Shown here one piece after another: positions 12,377 through 22,434 of a stretch of 64,000 nt of DNA. Origin of the DNA: Pyrenula massariospora (Eukaryota; Ascomycota; Eurotiomycetes; Pyrenulales; Pyrenulaceae). Numbering within the stretch: position 1 is the first letter of the stretch; every line of letters begins with the position of its first letter. The translations under genes were made by a program, and so were the position numbers. The notes under the pieces are model-generated. The model was not told where the DNA came from, searched no databases, and worked only from the letters and a program-made list of their open reading frames with translations. The stretch lies in NCBI GenBank assembly GCA_021030905.1, contig JAGFMI010000017.1:310001-374000 (forward strand), in the 5' to 3' direction.

Positions 12377-13200
12377 TCTTGAGGCTGGGAAAGAAGCGGT
12401 GAGGGAGTCGAGGATTGGTAGTGGCTTGCGGCTCTCTTTCATACGATTGACAATGGGAGACAAAGAAACATTGGTGGACTGCGATTGGGCATAGATTTTT
12501 TCTGAGCTTGCGGGTCGCTTTGAGCGAAAGGTCTTTCAAGAATGCTTTTAGTCAAGAAAACATTCGATAAAAGGAATGCTTCTGACGGCGCTACATAATT
12601 TTAAGCAACCCTAACAAACATCCATGAACTAGTAGGACGCCGAAAGAAGGGGGCATAGATCCGTTGCTAGCACGTTTTCATTATTGTAAAGTGTGATCGG
12701 CCCTTCGCATGCTCTATATCCATTTCAGCCTCTCCAATGTTTAAGGGAAGGTCTGAAGTGAGACACAGTGCTCATAAAGCCATCGCACAGTAGTAGCTGT
12801 GGGCAGTGAAGGCTTAGCACTTATACACATATTATATTAATTCTCTTGAGAGCGAGTGTGTTGGATATGAAACAAACGCTTTATTGACGTCAAGGTTCAG
12901 TCTCTAAAGACACTGATTTACAATATTACAGTACATTTCTGGACAGCCTCAAGCGGTATAATTGAGTATTTATATACAGGGAAATTTTTGTTTTTAAAGA
13001 AGTCTTAAACGTGAATCAAAATTTTTTTTTCAGTGTTTAATCATTTCAAAGAACTAGCGTCTCTAGAACTTCGGTGAGAATATTACTTTTTTAAATTTAG
13101 GAGATACTCTAAAATCAATCACACAGCTTGTGGGTTGGCGCGAGCCAATGTGGGACCTATCAGGAAAAGGGAGCATTAACAGCGGAATAAGTGATAACGT
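12377..13200. other. intergenic, moderately AT-rich
   Basis: About 800 bp with no gene. The right half (about 12820-13120) is AT-rich with short A and T runs. It holds the promoter of the secreted-protein gene and the 3' flank of the tyrosinase locus. Confidence 0.5.
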
Positions 13201-14392
13201 TTAGAGATATGTATAACAAAGATTACCACGACCCGTATCCAGAATATCAGACACGCGAACGTCCGGTGCCAGGCCACCCATGCGAAGAATATTGTCAATA
13301 TTCGCATCCCCCTCAGACGGAGGCGCATCGCGATATAGTGCACCCCCGTATTGCTTTAGTCGGCCGGGAGATTGTCGCTGCCATAGCCACCATAGCCTGT
13401 CTAGCTGGGTATGATGTAAGAAGAAGAGAGGGTCTACGTTACGCTTATTAGTCTGAAGATATATAAGCACATTCGACGCATACCATTCGGTGCTGTAAAG
13501 CCGGCGAAGTCTCCTTGTACGATACCCGGGATAGCGAGGTGAGCGGTGTCCTCGACTTTTATGTTGAAGTCTTCGTATTTTTGTTCCAATAGCAGGCTCT
13601 CAATGGCGGCGGGCCGCAACTAGGTTTGAAATCTATGCCGGGATGATTTTTTCGAGAAATCGCGCGACAGACAATGCTCTTCCGAGGTGCGATTAAGGTA
13701 ATGCACCGTCATATTAGCAAAAGGCCCGTCCATGACACAGCTGCCACGCATAACGCTTCGCCCAATACTGGCTTCAGCGCTTCCATTTGTACCGAATGAA
13801 AAATCACTGTTGCCCCAGACCGACGCGCTCAGAATATCGTTCCAGTCCAGAGTCCAATCCCAATATGTGACATGGCCTCCGTACCCGCAATCTTCTCGCA
13901 AGGCTGCTTCATAGATATGGAGGTAATAACGATGCCAGGCGAGGAAGCTACCGGCCTCGTGTATACCTGGCGTTGACTTAGGGCCATAATTGGACACGTT
14001 CCCAAATTGCGCGCAGACGTACCTTTCCCAGCACCTAAGCCATGAACGTACGGGAAGTCTTCGTACAACGAGTGGTTCATCTTGAGTCTTGACGGTTCGT
14101 CTCTAAGACACTGGACAGCCCGAATATAGCTCCTCCTCTCTTGTTCATCTAAGCTCCTCCATTCACGGCGGAACGACATGGTCCGGCATGTTGGATGTTG
14201 CGGGATGTGAGCTAAACTATATCCGAGGCCCAAAAAGCCAAGTAAGAGAGATGAGACCAGACAAGTTGTGATCAATAGATGGCGCCATCTCATATGAGGG
14301 CCGAACTTAGATTTTGTTTCATTGCTCGCAGTTGAAGATTCAGGAGAAAGAGCTTCGTATCTTTGTGTCTTTCCGAAGAAGCTTGATGCCAT
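13201..14392 (-). pseudogene. tyrosinase (UstQ-like), type II membrane-anchored, with an in-frame TAG
   Basis: Exons 14392-14023, 13966-13484 and 13433-13201 join in frame; the introns have GTACGT and GTATGC donors with CTAAG/CTAAT branches. A hydrophobic segment at about residues 42-65 suggests a membrane anchor. Copper A ligands H117, H126 and H135 are present ('GIHEAGSFLAWHRYY'), followed by 'YWDWTLDW'. The copper B region has H266 and the 'LHHTQLDRLWW' motif (H291/H292). Tyrosinases of this type oxidise phenolic side chains; UstQ acts in ustiloxin biosynthesis. Codon 239 (13620-13622) is TAG, between the CuA and CuB halves, and both sides stay in the same frame. An 87-nt intron with a poor GTGCAT donor could remove it but would also delete the conserved 'HCLSR' region. 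So the locus looks disabled, or the base is a sequencing error. Identity is confident; pseudogene status is less so. Confidence 0.72.
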
Positions 14393-15543
14393 TAGCGCAT
14401 CCTCATTGATTTCACGCGGGCTGATACACAGCCATGCAAAGTTCAATCGAGGTGCGTGAAGGGTTGTCTCATCAGCCGTTGCAGGCACCTAGGATCAGAC
14501 GGCGCAGTCGCAATCGAATTTCCGTATGCGTTTTACTAAAGCTTGACATAGGTACACTCCCTAACAGATCGATAGGCTGCCTTAGGTCATCCAGACTCTC
14601 GCGGACATCAGCCTCAAGTTTATCGGCATTCGCAGCCTGGGTATGACCTAGACTCAGTTTATCGTTCGCTAATTGATTGAAGCTTACAGGGAATGCGATC
14701 AGCTCATTGGGTTTCACTTCAGCTCGGCTAAAAAGAGGACCACTATACCGTCCATGTCTCGGTAAATCATGGTAAGTTCAGCTGAGCTGATGACCCAATG
14801 TCAAACGTAGCCTGTAACGTGATGAGATTTCGCGGTACTTGTGCCACTCGAGTAGTGTGATGTCCTAAGACTAATGCACTTGAAAGGATTGCTTTCAGGG
14901 TATTCACAAATGGCATGCGGCAGAGTATTCGTAGAGTGCCGAGTTCCGGATAACTGTTGGTGGCTTCGCTGGTCTTTACATGGGCGAACCAGGTTGACCA
15001 TATCGCTGCCTGTTTCTGTGCCGTGACGAATTATTGCCGGATCCAGCGTACACTGGGATGGGTGGGCTGCGGCACATCGATGTGGATGTCGACCTGCAAG
15101 GCGACAGCGCCGCAAAAGCCCAGAATGTCAAACTTATAGACACGCATTGGCCGACCCTGCAGGCGAGGCAACAAATGTGACGCTAATCCCGTATCCCGCC
15201 ACCAAGCGAGGAATACGGCACGTCGTTCAGGTGGATCGGGATCGGGCATTCGGCAACGCCTCAAAGCTTGTTAAAATGACGTTTCAAGAAAGCGCCCTAT
15301 TTGTGAATCTCCCCTGACGGCATTAGCTACCCTTATCGGTCTCCGCAGGGGTATTACACTTGCCTTATACGCAACGTAGATGAGCAGGGAATCTAATCTA
15401 TTGATCTTGACGATTTGGCCATTGCTTTTACCATGCATGCATTCTACTTCATAGTCCGTGCACGAGGCATTCGTTCCCCGACCTGGTTTGGAGCGGTTGG
15501 GTTCAGCGGCGTGATGCGCCTCTACCGTGCCGCACCGGTATTA
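14393..15543. other. spacer between tyrosinase and DUF3328 gene
   Basis: About 1.15 kb. Several minus-strand frames (14472-14717, 14801-15115, 15031-15264) read as protein-like but show no family motif and cannot be joined by good splice sites. No peptide with repeated core units flanked by KR/KK sites, as expected for a dikaritin precursor, is visible here on either strand. Confidence 0.45.
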
Positions 15544-16624
15544 TTACCAAGAAAGAGAGTTGCTTTGATCGGGTATCCAATCGTCTCCAAAGCCATATGC
15601 CTGTCGAATCTTCGGCAAGTATGTCGAATCTGGAGGGCAGTGTCTGAAGCGTGCGGTGCGATTCCACTCCGGATCATTCTTGTGGGAGAAGCTAAAGCAT
15701 GCAGTGTTAGCTTGAGCCCCAGAAGCCAATGCTTCGAAATCCCGACACTGCCGCAATGGACCGTCAGCACCGGTTATACGACTGGGTTCAGGATGAGTGT
15801 AACGAGGCGTCTGTGTTCATACTGTCAGTTCGATCGCCGGCAGTTGATGTATTGGCTACTGACGTCGTCGGCGTTGCATAAAGCATCCTCTCGCATATCA
15901 TTCAAGCAATGCTGAAGATGTCCGAAGCGAATACTTTGTGGCAAGCCTCGATGCGCTTCCGAAACCGAGGCATGGAGCATTTGCTTTGTATGTCAGCTCG
16001 TGCTTAAAAGTGCTTTTCAGCTAGCCTAGGTCATAGTACCCACCAGACAATATAGTATATGGTATACATTTATGACATATACTGTTTTTGTCTCGTCCCA
16101 TGGAAATGAGTCACCTTGTGGAAGACCTCTGTCATCGGTCCACTCTCTATCAAGAGCAACGAAACCTGGGTGGATCTCAATTTTGTTCCAGAGTTCGTTC
16201 GCAGCTGTCTCATTTGGACCCCAATAAGGCGACCGATAAGGCAGCTCTTTTGATACATTCCTCGGAAGTTGCACTATGGTCTCGTCAGTCAATGACTTGA
16301 ATTCGTAGAGGACACTGATCCTTCGATTTGCCCACAGTACTGAGAACGGTCAAGCTTCGAATACAACTTTTCGCTTTGTGATGAAGATTGAGAGATCACA
16401 AAAACGAGCATCAGATTGACTGCAAACAAGATAATGAGGAGTACAGTGGTGATACGCAGGACATTTTTGCTAGAACATTGTGTGCATCTGTGATGTCGTG
16501 GGGCGTCTGGCTCGAGAAATTGTCGCCAATTCTGATCCACCTTCGTTGTCAGATTCGGAGAACATTCATCAGAATGGTACTCATCGCTGTCGAGCAATTT
16601 TTGCTGATGATCGTGATCATCCAT
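15544..16624 (-). CDS. DUF3328 / UstY-like oxidase-type protein, with a frame break near the N-terminus
   Basis: The 5' frame (from the ATG at 16624) encodes a hydrophilic head and one TM helix ('LLIILFAVNLMLVFVIS'). The family body runs in another frame to 16044 ('SVLYEFKSLTDET' through 'VYVINVYHILYC'), then exons 15983-15864 and 15810-15544. Introns have GTGGGT and GTCAGT donors and CTGAC branches. UstY-family proteins are single-TM secretory-pathway proteins that catalyse oxidative cyclisation in fungal RiPP pathways such as ustiloxin and cyclochlorotine; they carry two HxxHC motifs. Here the second is intact ('HLQHC', followed by 'LCNADD') but the first reads HILYC, with Tyr for the second His. 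Between about 16345 and 16310 the frame changes without a convincing intron, so either a small indel or an unusual splice is present. A start at 16639 is also possible. Confidence 0.72.
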
Positions 16625-16639
16625 CCTGCTGAGTTTCAT

Positions 16640-17587
16640 GCGATTGTCCACTGAACAGTCATTCTTTGCAAAGAAGTGAGTTTCTTGGAATTGCTCAACA
16701 CCGATTGTCGTGGCTCCCGCTCTTTGTACGTCTGAACTGAGCAATGGACTTATCAGAGCAATCGGCAGTTTGCCAATTGTGCTTAGCCAGATTATCATGC
16801 TATCCCTTGATTCATTACGCTCGGATCAGACAGGTGCTAGCGACGGCTCGCGTCAAAGATATGACACTCGCGGGGCAACGACCGTCGCAGACAACGCATC
16901 AGCTTCCTCACAACAGAAAATGATTCCGTCGATAGCAGGTGACAATGGAAAATATCAATTTGGCGTGGAAACTCATATCATGAGCGATCTCGAGGATCAG
17001 CGGAACCCTCCAGCAGGTCAAATTATGGTACGCAGTGCTGTGCGGCATAGTAATCAGAACAAGGACTAAGAAGCAGCTGTTGTACAAGCCGTGCTAAGGT
17101 GCGACAAGGCGCTTTGTGCGGCATTTGTGGCAATCGTTCTCGACACTGGTATTCCTATGAGCAAGGAGACAGAAATGAGACAAGGCGTAGGGTAATCTCG
17201 ACAATAGAAGCAAGATAAGGAATTAGCGTGTGCTCAGAGTATTTTCGACTGGGCCGCAAAACCCAACCCTCTGTAGCAGTAAAGTTGTAACAGCTCGGCG
17301 ATCTCAAGAAAATTCGAGCGGAAGAAGACATATGGAAAGCCTCTTTACAGACTTTTCCGTTTCGGGGAAGCCCTGTCTTTCAGGTGTCACGTCCAAACTT
17401 GTGTTCCGAAGAGCGAGAATGAACGCCGAAAGCGTGCGAGCCCATCACAATCTCGATTCGGTGATTTAGCTGCGCGATGACGATGAAAAGTATTGCCTTG
17501 CAATCAGTAATGGCCAGAAAGATATAAGTATAGAATCGTGTCCCGCTGGAATCCCAACATCGTTTTTTTACACCATCTCTTATTGCA
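16640..17587. other. divergent intergenic region between DUF3328 gene and monooxygenase
   Basis: About 950 bp separates two divergently transcribed genes, so it probably contains both promoters. A 119-codon + frame (16710-17069) is largely antisense or upstream of the DUF3328 start and has no motif. Nothing else is seen. Confidence 0.45.
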
Positions 17588-18946
17588 ATGGCAGGCTCAG
17601 ATAAGCTGCGCGTTGCCGTAACTGGCGGCGGCCTGGCAGGCGCTGCTATTGCTAATGCCTTGATCCGCGAACCACACCTAGACGTACATATATATGAGTC
17701 TGCTGCCGAGTTCTCAGAGCGTGGCCAAGCTATTGGCTTAGCTATCAATGCGCAGCGAGCGCTTGCTCGCCTTCTGCCGGACGCTGAGGGTGTATTTCAA
17801 CGTGCTGGCGCAGTGCCGATGCACTCAACTCGTATTCTCATGGTAAACCAGAGTGCTTCGAGACGAAATAGCTTCTGACTAGAGCCGTGATAGGGATCCG
17901 GGCCGGCAGCAGGAACCAAAGTCATTGATCTTGCAGAAGAGAATCCAGGCAAAACCCTTCACAGGGCAGCACTGTTGCACGAGCTATTAGCGCCTATGCC
18001 CCCGCAGATTATGCACGCAAATAAAAAGCTGTCGACGATTGAAGAGCACGGCAATACACTAGTCTTACAATTCGGCGATGGCTCAACAGCAGAGATAGAT
18101 GCACTCATCGGCGCCGACGGCCTTTTTGGGTGCGTGCGGTCTCATATACTTGGCGCTGACCACCCGGCCGTTAAACCTGTAGCGGCCGGCTGGGCTGGAG
18201 CACGTAACCTCGTTTCCTACGACACAGCAAGTAACAAACTTGGAAGGGAGCTATTTGAGGAGGACAGGCAATATGGTTGGATCGGAGAAGGAGGACTATT
18301 TATGCACGATGTCCTGACTAATGGAAAGATGATCCAATGCGTGGGCACGTCTATCGACCGCAACCCCTCGTTAGAAAGGAGAAGGCCTATCGATCGCCAA
18401 TACCTGGAAAATGCCTTCTCTACATGGCTTGATGGACCTGTCGCGGGGAACATGATTGACGTGTGTCCCTGTCTCGAGAACTCTCGACATCTTACGCTAA
18501 CGCAATTGCTCTTCTAGCTTCTGCTCGATCAAGAAAATCCTGCCGTCTTCGCGCAGTGGGAACACCGCGATGCTCCTTCCTACGTCAAAGAAATCATATG
18601 CGTTGCCGGTGACGCAGCCCATGCCATGACACCTTGGCAGGGCAGTGGTGCGGCTATGGCCCTGGAGGACGCCGTCGTGCTCGGTGCATTGTTTGGTCAA
18701 ATACATTCTCGATCTCAAATTACAGGCGCATTCAGAGCCTATGATGCCATCCGCCGTCCACGTACGCAGCAGATCGCAGCCTCTAGCAGACTCACCGGCC
18801 GCATAATGACGGGCCTTGTGGCAGATATCGGGACGGACCCGGAGAAGTTACGCGCGGCGTTGAAGGATCGTTGGGAACATATCTATGACTTTGATCTGGG
18901 TAAGCATGTCGATGAAGCGGTATCTATGCTTCAAGCTGCTCAATGA
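17588..18946 (+). CDS. FAD-dependent monooxygenase, salicylate hydroxylase-like (416 aa, three exons)
   Basis: Exons 17588-17842, 17894-18460 and 18518-18946; introns of 51 and 57 nt with GTAAAC and GTGTGT donors, a CTGAC branch in the first, and TAG acceptors. The product has the three landmarks of class A flavoprotein hydroxylases: an N-terminal dinucleotide-binding GGGLAG (about residues 13-18), a DG motif ('GADGLFG', about 155-162), and 'GDAAHAMTPWQGSG' (about 305) that binds FAD phosphate and ribose. Length of about 416 aa is normal for the salicylate-hydroxylase-like group. These NAD(P)H enzymes hydroxylate aromatic or polyketide substrates; the substrate here is unknown. It lies divergently from the DUF3328 gene and close to the tyrosinase, so a shared biosynthetic role is plausible inference. 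The gene looks intact, unlike its two neighbours. Confidence 0.88.
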
Positions 18947-20748
18947 GGAGATAAGAGGGCCTTCCGGGATACAAAGGACGGTATAAGCACAAGGAGAACC
19001 ATCATCAATCATCGATCTAGCTATGTTTCATTATATCTGTATAGAAATTGCATGACAGCTCGACGGCACCTACGCTCCCTCCACTAACCAAAGCGTCACC
19101 GCTTTAACTTATCTGTACACGTACTAGCCCTCGTTTCTGATAAGCTTTTGGTTCTTATGCAGCAGTTTCCTCCTATCCGCTAGCTTCGTTCTTCAGCTCC
19201 GCTGTGTCACAGGCGCTTAGATGTTCAAAAGAGAGATAGGAAATCTTAAAATGCTTAGTTATCGATCATCTACGACCTTATTCCCAGCCGGATACGCTAC
19301 TACCTTCAGGATCATCATCACAATGCCGACCGAAAGATCATTTGCTATCGCCCTCGCCCTTACTTATTCATGTGCCAAATGCCTTTCTCCTTAAATGCTC
19401 AAGCACTCTCTTGATAGCCCTATCTTCCGAACTGAATCCAAGAGCACGTTCGAACGAAGAGTCAGCCGTTTGACATCCGATCACGCATCATCGCAAAAGA
19501 CCCGCACCGAAAATGCACCTTCGCTCGACCAAGGTCCAAATACCATTCGATGTTGATAGATGGAGTATGACGAGTGCTGGCAAATGCGGCAGGCTGATGT
19601 TCTGGCTTACTATGTACTAGTTTTTTCAGGTTTACGGAAGCTCGGAAAAGATAGTGCTCGTGCAGAGTGTCGCCAGGGACATTGCTGGAACGCACAGCGG
19701 CGAGAGAGAGGTTGAGTACAGCTTGGATTAACTTCTTCATCACCCTTTTTGTAAGTGCTTGAGGATTGTCCTTGGAGTCGACCGAGGCTGAGGACAACCA
19801 GTCATGCAGAGACGGTTGTTGGCTTGTTGTCGCCACATGCTTTTGCGTAGTTTGCTAGATCGTCCATTGAAGCCAGGATTGTAACCGCGGCGAAGGAAAA
19901 TCTTGATGGTGAGGGGACTTTCCCATTTATAATGTATATCTGTTAGAGCACATATCTGACAAATCAGAGCCCTTACAGCATCACATGTATAGCTTCCTCG
20001 TGGTGTAATGGCGCGTTTATAAGCGTCTCTACAAATTGCAGTCCTACCCCTCCTAGAATCTCATGCAATTGCGCCTCAGTACGAAATCTGCAAGGGCCGT
20101 AAGTACTACCGCTAGTTCTCCTTCCTCTGCAAAGAAACACGTAGCAGATGGTCATGTTTTAAGCTGTGTTTCAGCCCCCATGCAGCAGCACTCTACTGCT
20201 CTACCAACCCCTGACTTGCTTGCCACAGCCATTATAGAGTGAATGGAATTTTTATTTTTGATCATTCTGCGACCCTTTCAACAAAGGATTCAAGACCATT
20301 ATTGAGTTGTCATCGGTATAGGTCAATATTGCTTGCCGTTATTCTAAGCGCCCGCAAAGCCTAGGAGTTCGAGGTAGGTAGCCATCCCGCCTAACAATCA
20401 ACCACGGCAAAAGAAAATTTCCCATCACCTTCACACGGGATCTTGGGGTTACACAATGGGTCTGAACGCGGTCATCGGTGGCTATGGTGTGCTGGATTCT
20501 ACGCAGAAGATCGGACGCCAATCAAGAACTCGTCACATCTGCAGCACATGCAGCACATGCAGCCCCATCAAGAGGAGAATGGTTGTTTCTCAGCTAGTGG
20601 TCCCAGGAGGTGGCACTAAGGCTATTAATTGATCTTCTCTTGATGGTGCAAGAGCACAGCCTCCTGTGTTTCTTTTCGCTGTCTTATATGCGTTGTCTGG
20701 TCTCCCTTAACGATTGAAGTTTTTTTAAGTTGACAATTCCGAACTGAA
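18947..20748. other. intergenic with a possible uncharacterised minus-strand gene fragment (19462-20160)
   Basis: Most of this 1.8 kb is featureless. Two minus-strand frames, 20155-19973 and about 19857-19462, have protein-like composition ('LHDWLSSASVDSKD', 'RTEAQLHEILGGVGLQFVE') and sit beside plausible acceptors, TTTGCAG and ATCTAG. They may be exons of one unrecognised gene, but I could not build a start-to-stop model. A short GCAGCACAT repeat is at about 20541-20562. Confidence 0.3.
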
Positions 20749-22434
20749 ATGGCAGATTGGCTTCGTCCAGATGATCCGGACCAGTCACATAGCATGTCCA
20801 ACGACGAGCAGAGCTTCAAAAACCTGGACGGCGATGGTGGCAGTACTGCGTCACCTCCCGGAAACCATTTTTCGCTCTTTTCTCGTCGTCTTAAGAAGTC
20901 GCGACGGTCACTCCTAGCAACCTCATCGTCCTCGCCAAATGTATCATCGGCGTCTCGTTCTGAATACTCGGCCACTCCGTCGTTCAGTAGGGCTCAGTCA
21001 GAGGGTCAAGGGGAATCAACTCATCATTATACTACCAACCTTTTCACCACTTCCAAATCGTCCGGTCACAAGTCGATCGCAGAGCCTTCATTTTGCAATT
21101 TACCATCGGGACCTAGGCCGCAGGTTTCTGGAGCTGAAAGGGAGACGGTCCAAAACTCGGGATCTCCGCATGAAAACTTACAAGAAGTGAATGGTCTGAC
21201 AAAAAGAGAAACCACACCCGATATCTTAGGCGTAAACTCACCCAGTAGTTTGCTTGCAACTTCGTCGACATCATCGCGACTTCAGCATGGATTAAAGCCG
21301 CCCATGGATCGTCCTGTAACACCGCGGCCACCTTCTCCATCTGACCCGTTTATATTCACTTTCAGAGCGGGTGGTCCTCAATCTCCCTCGTTTTTGCCAA
21401 GAGCTACAGCTACTTCCCCTACGCCAACGTCGATATCTTTTAGTCCGGAACCGCCTTCTCCTCAGTCCTTGCCTGTTTCCCCAGCGCCTACTACACCTGG
21501 TACTACCCGCTCACGAAGCACTTCTCATTTTACGCCGAAGTCTGACACAACGACGCTGACTTCTCCGCTATCTGAAACAGCTGGATGCTCACCTTCTCCA
21601 CAGACTCCTCGGCGGCCAAGTATAGATAAGACTCCGAGTCCTCCACTGTTGGACACAGGAACCAAGCATAGAGATGATTCTCTCTCATTACCACCGGCAA
21701 TAGCATCTATTGACGAAAACTATTGGACCCGTGGAGAATTGACGTCAACCTGGGAGACACTACCTTGTGTCATCCAGCAGACTTTGTCTCATGCCTGGGG
21801 AATGCCAATCGAGACTGGGCCAGTTATGCTAAAGCTCATCGAACTCCTAACTACTCCGATGAAAGAAAATAAGCTTAATGAAGACGGTAGAATTTACGTG
21901 TTCAAAGTAGTGAAAGAGCGTCGATTCCACGGTCTCGTGAAAATCGGTCGTTCAGCACGCGAATCCCGGAGCCGCAAGGAGGAGCATAGGCAATGCTACA
22001 GCGAATATAGCCAAGTTTTTCCTGTGACGAAGGATGACAGGAAATTGAATGTCTTCCACCATGATCGCGTCGAGAGACTCGTGCATGCCGAGCTGGCACC
22101 TTGGGCACATACACTAACAGAATGCCCAACCCATAAAAAGACGAAACACAAATCCCATCGCGAATGGTTTTCTATTGACGAAGCCCATGCTATCGCAGTG
22201 ATCAGGAAGTGGAGAGATTGGATGGAAAAGAATGATCCTTTCATTCATTCTTCCATTACCAACGAAAACGGACAGAAGAAGAAAGTTGGCTGTTTGAGAC
22301 CCGATTTTCCAATCGATGAGATTGTGAAGATATGTACCCCCATGTTCCATCTCTCGCCATCTCCAGGTGATGCGGAAGAAAAGCGACTCACTCAGATCGA
22401 AGACCAGCTCCAAGGTATCACAATTGATGAATAG
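20749..22434 (+). CDS. T5orf172 / GIY-YIG-type nuclease-domain protein (561 aa, single exon)
   Basis: Single open frame. The first ~320 residues are low-complexity, S/P/T-rich and probably disordered, with many SP sites. A globular C-terminal domain follows. At about residue 381 'GRIYVFKVV' and then 'GLVKIGRSA' give the GIY and YIG-like strands, followed by a basic helix ('ESRSRKEEHRQC'), a conserved E in 'VERLVHAELA' and 'HREWFSI' near 470. This order is that of the T5orf172 (MUG113-type) branch of the GIY-YIG superfamily, which is common and often expanded in fungi. Whether it cleaves DNA is not established. Presence of R in 'GRSA' and the E in the helix is compatible with activity. The ATG is the first in frame. 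Confidence 0.82.
   Translation: MADWLRPDDPDQSHSMSNDEQSFKNLDGDGGSTASPPGNHFSLFSRRLKKSRRSLLATSSSSPNVSSASRSEYSATPSFSRAQSEGQGESTHHYTTNLFTTSKSSGHKSIAEPSFCNLPSGPRPQVSGAERETVQNSGSPHENLQEVNGLTKRETTPDILGVNSPSSLLATSSTSSRLQHGLKPPMDRPVTPRPPSPSDPFIFTFRAGGPQSPSFLPRATATSPTPTSISFSPEPPSPQSLPVSPAPTTPGTTRSRSTSHFTPKSDTTTLTSPLSETAGCSPSPQTPRRPSIDKTPSPPLLDTGTKHRDDSLSLPPAIASIDENYWTRGELTSTWETLPCVIQQTLSHAWGMPIETGPVMLKLIELLTTPMKENKLNEDGRIYVFKVVKERRFHGLVKIGRSARESRSRKEEHRQCYSEYSQVFPVTKDDRKLNVFHHDRVERLVHAELAPWAHTLTECPTHKKTKHKSHREWFSIDEAHAIAVIRKWRDWMEKNDPFIHSSITNENGQKKKVGCLRPDFPIDEIVKICTPMFHLSPSPGDAEEKRLTQIEDQLQGITIDE

Noticed and set aside
20160-20235. tRNA-like GGTTGGTAGAGCAGT on the minus strand
   Set aside because: The D-arm-like sequence is not followed by a proper anticodon arm or a T arm with GTTCRA, so it is chance similarity.
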